Positions 1-7,378 of a stretch of 64,000 bases of DNA are shown piece after piece; the first letter of the stretch is position 1; each line of letters starts with the position of its first letter. This DNA comes from Aquimarina sp. ERC-38 (GTDB lineage: Bacteria > Bacteroidota > Bacteroidia > Flavobacteriales > Flavobacteriaceae). The translations under genes and the position numbers were made by a program. The stretch lies in the NCBI RefSeq assembly GCF_026222555.1, contig NZ_CP098511.1, positions 4,135,501 through 4,199,500 on the forward strand. The letters are read 5' to 3'. Below the pieces are notes generated by a model. It ran no database searches, was not told where the DNA came from, and saw only the letters and a program-made list of their open reading frames with translations.

Positions 1-39
1 TAAATCTAATAATCTTTTATATTTCTTTGATATAATCAT
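1..39 (-). CDS. partial immunity gene (second copy, 5' end only)
   Basis: The window opens inside a gene read leftwards. Its start codon is at 37-39 and its first 13 codons are identical to the start of the complete gene at 12106-12432. It lies 8 bp downstream of the duplicated RHS tip, as in the complete locus. The rest lies outside the window, so I cannot say whether it is intact. Confidence 0.7.
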   Translation of the reverse strand, partial: MIISKKYKRLLDL

Positions 40-751
40 AAATTAATTTACCCTTTTGGTTTTGGATAATTTGCTCTTGGTTTAGTAGTTGTACCATTAG
101 GATTTTCCGTCCTGAATTTAGCTCCCTGATTATTAATTCTCATTTTAGCGGCTTCTCCATAAGTACTTGGTCTTTGTCCATATTGAGCTTCGAAAGCATC
201 CGCTCTCTCTTTTGGCAGAACATCATCATAATCATATACATTAACTTTAGCATCTATATTAGCATCTTGAGCTGCTGCTAACCTTTTATTATCTAAACTA
301 GTGTACATATTATCTTTCATTCTTACAATATCTATAGCATCTCCATTCCAACCTTTCGTTTTCATGCTTTGAACAATTCTATCGAACTTAGGACCATTCA
401 TTGTTTTTTGAGTAAATCTTATTAGTTTAGAATCCACAAACTTAGAAGAACGTGCTATTAACGAGATTTTACCAACTTTTGCTAGTTTATCAAATCCTTT
501 AGCTGTGATAATACCTGTAAAAACATCTGTTGCTATTTCTGTTCTATCTTCTAAACTGCCATTTAAAACTTTATTCGCAGCTTCTGTTATACCAGCACCA
601 AAAGCATCGTTTGTAGCTTTAGTAGATGTACCAAATTTATCGTCAATATATTGTAAAACTTGTTCCCTATCTCCATCAGGTAATCCTCCTAATAAAAAAG
701 TTCCTAAAGTAAAATTTCCGACACCCTTTGCAGTGCCTATTGGATCCTTAA

Positions 752-1635
752 GAGCATGTTTAAACTAAATTTTCGGATAATTTTTTTGTTAAAAAGCTGG
801 ATAGTCTAAACTTTGTAGTTGACTAAAACAACAATGTTTATGCAATCTAAATATAACAGATTAACTACCCAGCAATGGGAATATATGGAATTATTTTTAC
901 CTAAGAAAACCCGGGGGCATTATAAACTACGGGATATTGTAGACGCTATTTTATGGCAACTCCGTACAGGTACTCAGTGGCGTAACCTCCCGGATAGTTT
1001 TCCAAAATGGCAAAGTGTATACTATTACTTTCGCAAATGGCAAAAAGATGGGACACAAGAGAGATTAAATATTGAGCTTAACAAAATGGAGCGGAACCGA
1101 CAAGGGAAAGAACCAACACCTAGCTTGTTATCCATTGATAGTCAATCCATAAAGTCCGGTCCTTTTACAAGTATGTCAAAAGGGGTTGACGGTAATAAAA
1201 AGGTAAATGGCCGTAAACGTCACGTAATTACTGATACGTTAGGTTTAGTTTGGGGGGTTGTTGTAGGGGCTGCCAATGAAGCTGATGGGGTAGTAGCCAA
1301 CAAAGTTGTGGAACCTTTATTAGGGTACCTGGATAGGATGGAAAAAATAGTAGCTGATCATGCCTACAAAACAATATTTAAGAGGTGGGCTGAAGAAAAT
1401 GTAATTGGACTTGAGGTAAAGATATCATCAACTCCCCCATCCACAAAAGGTTTTGTTCCCTTGAAGTGGAGATGGGTAACTGAAAGGACTTTCGGTATCT
1501 TCAACTTCTTCAGAAGACTCGATAAAGACTATGAAAAAACGAAGGAAAGTCAAGAATCTTGGGTATTATGGCAGAATTGTCAAATCATTCTCAATAGAAT
1601 AAGGTAATTTATAAGAATCTTATTTAAACATGCTC
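752..1635 (+). mobile_element. IS5-family insertion sequence (IS1031-like by target duplication)
   Basis: The element is 884 bp with perfect 13-bp terminal inverted repeats (GAGCATGTTTAAA at 752-764 and its complement at 1623-1635). The uninterrupted sequence at 13141-13145 shows that TAA (749-751 and 1636-1638) was duplicated on insertion. A TNA duplication and a DDE transposase of this type fit the IS1031 group of the IS5 family. The empty site in the second repeat copy makes the ends exact. It carries one transposase gene, read opposite to the RHS fragment it interrupts. Confidence 0.92.
840..1607 (+). CDS. IS5-family DDE transposase
   Basis: The predicted 255-residue protein begins [16 protein letters not shown], the usual start of these transposases, so I prefer the ATG at 840 over the upstream ATG at 834 or the TTG at 819. 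It has the N-terminal DUF4096-like part ([12 protein letters not shown]), the first catalytic Asp in the [10 protein letters not shown] segment, [19 protein letters not shown], the second Asp in ADHAY, and the C-terminal [22 protein letters not shown] with the catalytic Glu. It has a single reading frame without frameshift and fills almost the whole element. It looks intact and probably active, consistent with the clean target duplication. Confidence 0.93.
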   Translation: MQSKYNRLTTQQWEYMELFLPKKTRGHYKLRDIVDAILWQLRTGTQWRNLPDSFPKWQSVYYYFRKWQKDGTQERLNIELNKMERNRQGKEPTPSLLSIDSQSIKSGPFTSMSKGVDGNKKVNGRKRHVITDTLGLVWGVVVGAANEADGVVANKVVEPLLGYLDRMEKIVADHAYKTIFKRWAEENVIGLEVKISSTPPSTKGFVPLKWRWVTERTFGIFNFFRRLDKDYEKTKESQESWVLWQNCQIILNRIR

Positions 1636-2280
1636 TAATAACTCCTTGGACACCCTCTACTGTTTTAACTACTGACTTATCTACTCCTCTTTGAATTTGT
1701 TGTATATTATCTCCATAAAGACCTGCCCGTGCTCCAATCATAAACCATTCAAATTCCCCTCCTTCTAAATCAATACCTTCTATTAATCTATTTTCACTTA
1801 TAGCATAAGTTGAGTTCCATGGATATGATTTAAATAATGGATCAGAAGACATAAACCTATTAATCCTAGGATCGTACATCCTTAAAGAGAAGTTTACACT
1901 ATTCCCTTCCCCTTTAATTTCATCGTCCATCTCTTGACCTTGGAAGCCGTATCTATAATCTGAAGAGTTTCCGTGCCTACCAGGTAAGAGCATCCCGCCG
2001 GGATAGTAGTCATTATAAGCTACTACATCGGGAAGGTAATTCCCATCGTTACCTACTATCTTCCTGTCAGTTACAACAGAAAGGACATTGCCCAGGTGGT
2101 TGGTAAGAGCGTAACACCTATACAACCTATTTTGCTCTATGCCAACTTGTTGTAACAACCCTTTTTTTAAGTTTATCAATCCATCCCAAGATACCCTTTT
2201 TCCACTGAAAAATAAAAACTGGTTTTTGTTTTCAGTTTTCAGTTTTGATTTGGATTTGGATTTGGTTTTTCATTTTGATT

Positions 2281-3159
2281 TTAGTTAAGGGGATGATAGT
2301 CCAATAGTCCTTTACGCAACTCCTCATAGGTGTGGGCTTTATACTTTTCAGTAGCGTTGATATGACGGTGACCCGCCAGGTACTGCGCCCTTCGTAAGCC
2401 TTTGGTTTTTATCCAGGCTACAATCCTACTGGCCCGAAGGTGCCTAAAATCTAAAAAAGCAAGCTCACTACCTTTGGTCAGTTCTGTAAGTTGATTGTTG
2501 ATCTTATGTAGGTGGCTAGGGTAGTCTATAATACGATCCTGACCGGTAGCAAAAAGTTCTAATAAACTTACAATCTGTACCGTATCCAGGGGAAGGATAC
2601 GGGAAGCTGCACTTTTACTAGCTTGTAATTCTACCCTTCCCTTTCGAAGGTCAAAGTCAGTCCTTCGAAGGCGTAAGACTTCCCCAAAGTGCAAGCCCTG
2701 ACAGGTAAAAAAGCTAAGGGCTAGAAAGCGGGCTTTGAGCATCTTATCGTAGTCCGGAAAAAAGTAAAGTTCTCTGTTATTGGGCTTATAACTTTGCAGA
2801 TAGTTGTAATACAACTCGCAGAGTTCCCCCAGTTGTACGTCAGTAAAAACGGGGCGCAACTGCTTTTTTCTTATGCCCCTGATTTTAATAAGAGAAGCAA
2901 TGTTTTTTAGTTCTTTAAACTCCGAGGCGTAGGCGTAGTAATTTTTGAGCATGCCCAGTATCTGATTTGTGGTCACATTACTTAGTCCCCGCTGTTTTTG
3001 TAAGTATTTTAGATAGGCCAATAACTCTTTTTTATTAGCGGTTTCTTTTAGGGTATGGTACCGCTCTAAAAAAGTTTCATACTTTGTAACTTCTCTCTCA
3101 TGGCGGGCAATAACCCCGGGGGTCATTCCTTTGGATTGTAAATAGTCTGTAAAGTTCAT
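2281..3159 (-). CDS. tyrosine recombinase/integrase with degenerate active site
   Basis: The 292-residue protein has an N-terminal SAM-like DNA-binding domain (about 1-95) and a tyrosine recombinase catalytic domain. The tyrosine is present (Y273 in NATEKYKAH), as are the box II arginine (R242) and H264 in AGHRH. The first catalytic arginine, normally in GLRxGE, is replaced by His157 (GLHFGE), and the box II histidine position is Arg239 (RHLR). The gene follows the other recombinase by only 5 bp and is surely cotranscribed. Possible readings are a regulatory or DNA-bending subunit of a two-recombinase machine, or a decaying paralogue. The unbroken frame favours a functional partner. It lies next to the truncated RHS tip, about 100 bp from its unrelated 5' end. 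Confidence 0.85.
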   Translation of the reverse strand: MNFTDYLQSKGMTPGVIARHEREVTKYETFLERYHTLKETANKKELLAYLKYLQKQRGLSNVTTNQILGMLKNYYAYASEFKELKNIASLIKIRGIRKKQLRPVFTDVQLGELCELYYNYLQSYKPNNRELYFFPDYDKMLKARFLALSFFTCQGLHFGEVLRLRRTDFDLRKGRVELQASKSAASRILPLDTVQIVSLLELFATGQDRIIDYPSHLHKINNQLTELTKGSELAFLDFRHLRASRIVAWIKTKGLRRAQYLAGHRHINATEKYKAHTYEELRKGLLDYHPLN

Positions 3160-3164
3160 TTTAT

Positions 3165-4073
3165 CTAGTCTCTGTTAATAATATGGGTGTAAATCTGCGT
3201 AGAAGTAAGCCCGCTATGGCCTAAAAACTGGCTGATCTGTTCAATAGGCATCCCGTTATCCAATAAATGCGTAGCAATTGAGTGGCGCAAAGTATGCAGG
3301 CTAATATTTTTATTTTTCAGGGGACTATCATCCAGGGTTTTCTGAAGTAGTGGCAGCACTTGCCCAATGGCCGTAGCACCAAAGGGATATAGGTAGCTCG
3401 TTCTTCGTCCCGGCAAATGCCGGCGGTAATCATAGATGTATTCGGTAAAACTCCGGACTAAATTCTTACTAATCGGTACAAATCTATCTTTATAGTTCTT
3501 GCCTTGTCTTACGTGGAGTACCCCCCGGTCTAAATCGATGTCTTTTTCCTTTAGGTGTAGGGCTTCTGATCTTCGAAGCCCGCAACCATAACAAAGGTTG
3601 AGTACCAGTTCCAGGGTCTTTTGCCGGGCTTCCCTGCGGATGCCGTAAAACCGGTAACTAAAAGTGTCGCTGATCGCCCCGTATAAGTGTTTTATTTCTT
3701 GTTGTGATAAAACGCTTATTTCTTTAAGTGGGATATTCTCTACACTGTAGTTAAGCGGGACGGGGGCATCTTCCATCCCCAGGGCGTGCAAACATTCCAG
3801 TAGCTTATCGATTGCCAGGAAGTTCCGGTTCAGGTGTGCATTGCTAAAAGCCCTTTTTGTACGTACCCCGGTAGCTGATTTTAAGTGTTTGTAATATCCC
3901 CAAACGTGCTTTTCTTTGAGTTGGGTTATTTCGTTTAACCCAGTTTCTTTCTGCAGGTAAGTAAAAAAATAATGTACAAAACGGGTGTAATCGTATACGC
4001 TTGATCCGGCATGGCAAAGGGTAGTTAAATAACTACGGTAGCTCGCCAGGGTTCCTTTAAAATTCTGGTGCAT
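3165..4073 (-). CDS. XerC/XerD-like tyrosine recombinase, full catalytic set
   Basis: The 302-residue protein has a core-binding domain (about 1-105) and a catalytic domain with the standard residues: R167 in CGLRRSEAL, a lysine near 192, H260 and R263 in HTLRHSIATHLL, H286 in LGHSGL, and Y295 in STQIYTH. It belongs to the phage-integrase/Xer family that cuts and rejoins DNA at short att or dif-like sites. It is the first gene of a two-gene leftward operon. The 600 bp upstream are GC-rich and full of inverted repeats, the sort of place where its recombination site might be. It could be the integrase of the island that extends to about 12 kb, or an invertase or resolvase acting on the RHS tips. 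The sequence alone does not decide. Confidence 0.9.
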   Translation of the reverse strand: MHQNFKGTLASYRSYLTTLCHAGSSVYDYTRFVHYFFTYLQKETGLNEITQLKEKHVWGYYKHLKSATGVRTKRAFSNAHLNRNFLAIDKLLECLHALGMEDAPVPLNYSVENIPLKEISVLSQQEIKHLYGAISDTFSYRFYGIRREARQKTLELVLNLCYGCGLRRSEALHLKEKDIDLDRGVLHVRQGKNYKDRFVPISKNLVRSFTEYIYDYRRHLPGRRTSYLYPFGATAIGQVLPLLQKTLDDSPLKNKNISLHTLRHSIATHLLDNGMPIEQISQFLGHSGLTSTQIYTHIINRD

Positions 4074-4120
4074 CGTTTCTAGTAAATTTTAGGTGGTAAA
4101 TTATTAAGTAGTACTTCTAA

Positions 4121-4181
4121 AGCCCGCGCCACGGCAATCCAGCGCCCTCATTCTTGCGGGCTTTCTCTGTATTGCCGTGGC
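4121..4181. other. two interlocked inverted repeats
   Basis: Arm A (AGCCCGC, 4121-4127) pairs with 4156-4162. Arm B (GCCACGGCAAT, 4128-4138) pairs with ATTGCCGTGGC at 4171-4181. The order A-B-A'-B' is that of an H-type pseudoknot, not a nested hairpin. It sits just upstream of the recombinase operon, so it would be in its 5' leader or form part of a recombination site. Confidence 0.55.
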
Positions 4182-4199
4182 TCCTAATGCCTCGGTATG

Positions 4200-4292
4200 T
4201 TACATAATCCGGGGTTATAATACATTCCCTAACCCCGATAGCTATCGGGGCCAACGCGCCGCCCCCTGTAAGTTATAACCAGGTTTATGTAA
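4200..4292. repeat. 93-bp palindromic element with inner 18-bp perfect palindrome
   Basis: Imperfect inverted arms at 4200-4220 and 4273-4292 (TTACATAA and GGTTATAA blocks conserved) enclose a perfect 18-bp palindrome, CCCCGATAGCTATCGGGG, at 4233-4250. There is no coding potential. It may be a MITE-like element, a recombinase-binding site, or an RNA structure. Confidence 0.5.
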
Positions 4293-4545
4293 AATACTCC
4301 CTGCCACTGCCCGCCAGCCAACGCGCCCCACCCACGCTAACGCTCGAACCCGGAACTATAAATTTGACTTCTAACAGACGATTTTTCCGGAAGATATATT
4401 AATATTATAAGTAGTAAAAACAGTCGTAGAACCGACCTGGTGGGCTTCGGGAAGATTTTATGTCATATTTTATCATTTTATGACCTCCTGAACCACAATC
4501 AGGCGCTCTTACTCAGCCGTGACGCTCATTCGGCGCTTAGCCTAG

Positions 4546-4597
4546 CACTTCAAAAGTAAAACAGCCTTTAGGCTATTTCACTTTTAAAGTGGTTTTT
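4546..4597. terminator. long hairpin with T tract, terminator-like on + strand
   Basis: A 21-bp stem (4546-4566 with 4571-4591) closes on a TTTA loop and is followed on the + strand by GTTTTTTAT. This has the form of a rho-independent terminator for transcription coming from the left. There is no obvious rightward gene to serve. The three imperfect positions are all C-A on this strand, which become G-U pairs in RNA from the other strand, so a leftward structured RNA is an alternative. Confidence 0.5.
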
Positions 4598-4626
4598 TAT
4601 AGACAGTTAATTAATTACTATCATCT

Positions 4627-4657
4627 TTGTAAAGATTAAATATTAACTATATTTTTG
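4627..4657 (+). promoter_or_regulatory. Bacteroidetes-type promoter of the methylase gene
   Basis: TTG at 4627-4629 is separated by 20 nt from TATTTTTG at 4650-4657, matching the -33/-7 consensus TTG-N19-21-TAnnTTTG of the Bacteroidetes primary sigma factor. The methylase ATG follows 32 bp downstream. Confidence 0.6.
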
Positions 4658-4689
4658 CATACTATAATTATCATTCTTATAAGTACTTG

Positions 4690-5874
4690 ATGAGCGATAT
4701 ACCACACATAATTAAATATATGGGATCAAAGCGTAGTATTTTGAACTTCGTGGTAAATACTATTGATGATGCTACAGAAGAGAACAACAAGCGTATTTAT
4801 GATCTTTTTGGGGGATCTGCTGTTGTTTCCGGATCTTTTAGGAATAAAATTGCTGTTACTTGTAATGATATTCAGTCTTATACAGCAATTCTAGCAGGAA
4901 CTTATCTTAACAATTATAATTGGAGTAAATATGATGACAATATTTTAGATAAAATAGTGAAGGAGGCAACTAATAAAGTTTTGACCTTTAAAAAAAAGTA
5001 TTATGATTTTAACTTCAACTATGATGATTCTATATCATACAAAGAGATGTTAGATCTTGAGAAGCAACAACAAAAGTTATTAACCCTTTCTTTTAATGGT
5101 CTTGATCATCTCTTCGTTAAAAATTTCAGTGGAACTTATTGGTCATATGATCAATGTGTGTGGATAGATGCTATATCTTCAGTTGCAAGGTCTAGTGATT
5201 ACAAAGATTCTTTTCTTTTTAATATTATTATGTCATCTTTGATGTTTGCTATGGCATATACTACCCAAAGTACTGGTCATTATGCACAATATCGTGACAT
5301 TACAAAAGATAATCTTAGTGATATTCTTTTTTATAGAAAAAAGAATATTCTACCACTATTTAAACAAAAATTTAGTTCTTTGAAAGAGATTTACAATGGA
5401 TCAAACAATTCTGATTTTGATCATAAATTTACAAATCTTGATTATGGAGAACTATTAAAGGATATTGAAGAAAACTCTATTGTTTATGCTGATCCTCCCT
5501 ATCAATTTGTACATTATAGCAGGTTTTACCATGCTTTAGAGACTCTTGTAAAGTATGATTATCCTGAAGTAAAATTTAAAGGTAGATATAGAACAGATAG
5601 ACATCAATCACCTTTTTGTATTAAAACTAAAGTAAAAAATGCATTTTCTTCTATGTTTCAAAGTGTATTTGATAAACGAAGCACTCTAGTTTTAAGTTAT
5701 AGTGATACAGGAATGATAACACTTGATGATTTAATAAATTTAGCTGGAACACACTTTAGAGGTTATATTATATCGATAAAACAAATTGATTACAAGCATA
5801 GTACAATGGGAAGACAAAAAGACAAAAATAGAGACGTTAAGGAAGCTCTATTGGTTTGTAAAGCCCCAGTTTAA
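4690..5874 (+). CDS. D12-class N6-adenine DNA methyltransferase (type II RM)
   Basis: The 394-residue protein starts at the ATG at 4690, in preference to a TTG one codon upstream. It shows the alpha-group (Dam/D12) layout: KYMGSKR near residues 9-15, the SAM-binding DLFGGS (38-43), a large target-recognition insert, and the catalytic DPPY (268-271). It transfers a methyl group from SAM to adenine in duplex DNA. The gene is tail-to-tail with the BglII/BstYI-like nuclease, with 1 bp between them, so it is almost certainly the protective partner. Relatives of that nuclease family cut GATC-centred sites, which agrees with a Dam-like enzyme, but the specificity here is inference. It is longer than Dam (about 280), with extra sequence between motifs I and IV. 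It has its own promoter, independent of the C regulator. Confidence 0.9.
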   Translation: MSDIPHIIKYMGSKRSILNFVVNTIDDATEENNKRIYDLFGGSAVVSGSFRNKIAVTCNDIQSYTAILAGTYLNNYNWSKYDDNILDKIVKEATNKVLTFKKKYYDFNFNYDDSISYKEMLDLEKQQQKLLTLSFNGLDHLFVKNFSGTYWSYDQCVWIDAISSVARSSDYKDSFLFNIIMSSLMFAMAYTTQSTGHYAQYRDITKDNLSDILFYRKKNILPLFKQKFSSLKEIYNGSNNSDFDHKFTNLDYGELLKDIEENSIVYADPPYQFVHYSRFYHALETLVKYDYPEVKFKGRYRTDRHQSPFCIKTKVKNAFSSMFQSVFDKRSTLVLSYSDTGMITLDDLINLAGTHFRGYIISIKQIDYKHSTMGRQKDKNRDVKEALLVCKAPV

Positions 5875-5875
5875 T

Positions 5876-6466
5876 TTATAAATTAGGATCATACAAGTTT
5901 TGAGAGATTCCAAAAACAAGTATAGGACAACCCCCAGCACCACCACCTATTATACGAGGTAACAATTTTGCCATATGCGTTGTAGAAGATCCATAGGATT
6001 TTCCCTTATCCAGACTTTTAAAAATCTTTTGTAAATCAGTACATCTAGTAATTATAATAGCAAGACTTATAGCATCTCTATCATATAACAGTCTAAAATT
6101 ATTAAGATCACGATCATAAAAAGGATCTTTATTGTTCCATTCTACATCTAGAGCTACGCGATTTTTATAACAGTCTATTTTATGAGTTGGTGTATGTTTA
6201 TCTTCTTCATCAACAGTTATTTTTGTTTTAAAATCATGTTCTTCCCACCCTCTTGTATATAAAAAAGAATCAAATGCATCTGCAATTGGACTTTTTCTAC
6301 CCCCAGGGGTTAAAATAGCGGTTTTTTTTAAAGTAAATGATCGTAAGACATCAATAACGTCAACATATTCTTCTTCAAAATCTTGTTGTAATATTGCTAT
6401 TGCATGCTTAAACTCATGCACCTCATATTTTTTTGTTATATCAATTGGTAGATTGTCTAATGCCAT
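5876..6466 (-). CDS. BglII/BstYI-like type II restriction endonuclease
   Basis: The 196-residue protein matches, from memory of the family, the BglII/BstYI group of PD-(D/E)xK nucleases. It contains the stretch HKIDCYKNRVALDVEWNNKD with candidate metal ligands D98, D107 and E109 and K113 nearby, then a conserved RDLNNFR and the C-terminal glycine-rich AGGCPILVFGI. These enzymes cut GATC-centred hexamers such as RGATCY. The gene starts 2 bp after the C-regulator gene on the same strand and converges with the methylase. That is the usual arrangement in which the regulator delays nuclease expression until the host is methylated. The length is typical and there is no frameshift, so it is probably active. 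Confidence 0.82.
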   Translation of the reverse strand: MALDNLPIDITKKYEVHEFKHAIAILQQDFEEEYVDVIDVLRSFTLKKTAILTPGGRKSPIADAFDSFLYTRGWEEHDFKTKITVDEEDKHTPTHKIDCYKNRVALDVEWNNKDPFYDRDLNNFRLLYDRDAISLAIIITRCTDLQKIFKSLDKGKSYGSSTTHMAKLLPRIIGGGAGGCPILVFGISQNLYDPNL

Positions 6467-6468
6467 TT

Positions 6469-6681
6469 TTAAAAAAGGTTTTTGATTTCAATTTCAAGTG
6501 CTTTGGCTATTTTGTCAATATTGATAAGAGTAATATTTTTCTCTGCCCTTTCAATCATACCTATATAAGTCCTATGTAATTTTGCTTTATCTGCTAATTC
6601 TTCTTGGGAGATTTTCTTTTGTTTTCTAAGTTCTCTAATTTTATTTCCAAACTGTTTTAGTATGTGTGAACCTGGCTCCAT
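6469..6681 (-). CDS. RM controller (C) protein, HTH_3 family
   Basis: This small 70-residue XRE-type helix-turn-helix protein (KIRELRKQKKISQEELADKAKLHRTYIGMIERAEKN) has the length and form of C proteins of type II RM systems. I chose the ATG at 6681. An upstream in-frame TTG at 6702 would place coding sequence over the operator and the -7 element. It is followed after 2 bp by the nuclease gene, so the two form an operon. The upstream DNA carries symmetric CTAACTTTAGT boxes and a perfect -7 element without a clear -33, which fits a promoter that depends on activation by its own product. Confidence 0.88.
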   Translation of the reverse strand: MEPGSHILKQFGNKIRELRKQKKISQEELADKAKLHRTYIGMIERAEKNITLINIDKIAKALEIEIKNLF

Positions 6682-6682
6682 T

Positions 6683-6745
6683 GCTAACTTTAGTATGTAC
6701 AAATCTAACTTTAGTTAATTTCTCTTACTACATACTAAAGTTAGC
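6683..6745 (-). promoter_or_regulatory. C-boxes and -7 element of the C/R operon
   Basis: A perfect 17-bp inverted repeat lies at 6683-6699 and 6729-6745. A further copy of its core, CTAACTTTAGT, is at 6705-6715, in direct orientation 21 bp from the first. The leftward -7 element TAGATTTG (6707-6700) matches TAnnTTTG, but no TTG lies about 20 nt upstream. The distal box at 6729-6745 takes the place where an activator would bind, and the proximal box covers the start region. This is the expected activator/repressor design of C-protein operators. Confidence 0.75.
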
Positions 6746-7378
6746 ATTTTGAAGCTTTTATTATCGCTATGTTACTTTTTATTAACGGATAGATTTTTTT
6801 ATTTAGCTTAAAGTTGAAGTGCGCAAAGGCTTGGTGTGGCTGATACTTCAGCTTTAAGCTAAATCTAGCCCTAGTGGCGATTGAACGTCGCGTATGAGTA
6901 AGAAAAAGCTGCGTGCAACGCCCCAATAAGGCGGAGCCGACGCGAAGAACGAGCGGAAGCCGTGGGCAAGTAAGTGCGCCTAGCACGGTTGCACGCGTGA
7001 GAGAACAGGTTTTTTACCTTTTATTTCTTTTTACCCGTCCGTTAGGCGGGCAGTTGAAAACAAAAAACCTGTTCCCGTCTGCAGCGAGTAAGCGGCGGAG
7101 CCAGATAAGTGTGGAGGGATGTTTTGTGGCGCGTGTTTTTTTTAGTAAAACCGTGATCACAAAACAGACCGGGAACACGACGAGGGGCAGCTAGGCGGTG
7201 GGGGACATAGCTTTTTTTAAGCGACCGTAGGAAGTGTAAAAAAGTATGGCCATAGGAAGGGATGACCCGAGACCATTGACAGCCAACAGGCACCCGGAGC
7301 GATAGCGCAGTAGCCTGTGCTACTTAAACACTCCCCGCCAAAGCGGGGTATCATTTTATAACTTTCTTTTTAAACAAA
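6746..7378. other. GC-rich, highly structured non-coding stretch
   Basis: No believable gene lies in these 630 bp; short open frames occur on both strands without family features. Instead there is a series of inverted repeats: 6801-6820 with 6845-6864 (19 of 20 bp), 6911-6919 with 6988-6996 (9 bp), 7003-7015 with 7062-7074 (13 bp, enclosing a further GC-rich arm pair near 7033-7051), 7121-7128 with 7158-7165 (8 bp), the palindrome TATGGCCATA near 7245, and 7333-7338 with 7343-7348. Base composition is well above the surroundings. It may be a structured RNA, a transfer origin, or recombination sites of the island. Confidence 0.6.
7333..7348. terminator. small GC hairpin, possible terminator
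   Basis: CCCCGC and GCGGGG pair around a CAAA loop 30 bp past the stop of the leftward gene ending at 7379. The following tract is only moderately T-rich on the + strand and absent on the - strand, so the terminator role is uncertain. Confidence 0.35.

Larger units (their letters stand above)
1..2115. repeat. direct repeat copy 1 (RHS tip plus immunity start)
   Basis: With the IS element at 752-1635 removed, this segment corresponds to 12394-13621. The offset is 12393 left of the insertion and 11506 right of it. Identity appears complete to 2110, with a single mismatch at 2111 before homology ends near 2115. The left end runs past the window, so the full length is unknown. The two copies are in the same orientation, so RecA-dependent exchange would delete or amplify the roughly 11.5 kb between them. 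Confidence 0.9.
48..2179 (-). pseudogene. orphan RHS C-terminal tip, interrupted by an IS element
   Basis: This is a spare copy of the last roughly 400 codons of the RHS gene at 12441-23150. The segments 48-751 and 1636-2110 match that gene without a difference I could see by eye. They cover the RHS core (motif [13 protein letters not shown] to the [13 protein letters not shown] region) and the whole C-terminal toxin-like domain. Homology stops at 2110-2115. Upstream are 22 unrelated codons with a possible start at 2179 and no RHS body. The insertion at 752-1635 separates the core from the toxin domain, so the tip cannot be made as one protein. Orphan tips with a piece of core are known at rhs loci and can replace the active tip by homologous recombination. 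Here, however, the two tips are the same, so this looks like a duplication rather than a displaced variant. Confidence 0.85.

Noticed and set aside
1580..2179. A separate 199-residue RHS-core protein starting at 2179
   Set aside because: Its 3' end runs into the inserted IS and its first 22 codons are unrelated; it is better described as part of the interrupted orphan tip.
2229..2279. Short T-rich repeats (TTTTCAG and GATTTG words) beside the recombinase stop codon
   Set aside because: Low-complexity sequence with no symmetry; not convincing as a recombination site.
6741..7293. Overlapping open frames of 80 to 95 codons on both strands in the GC-rich stretch
   Set aside because: They overlap each other, have basic or low-complexity products without family features, and are explained by high GC and the inverted repeats.
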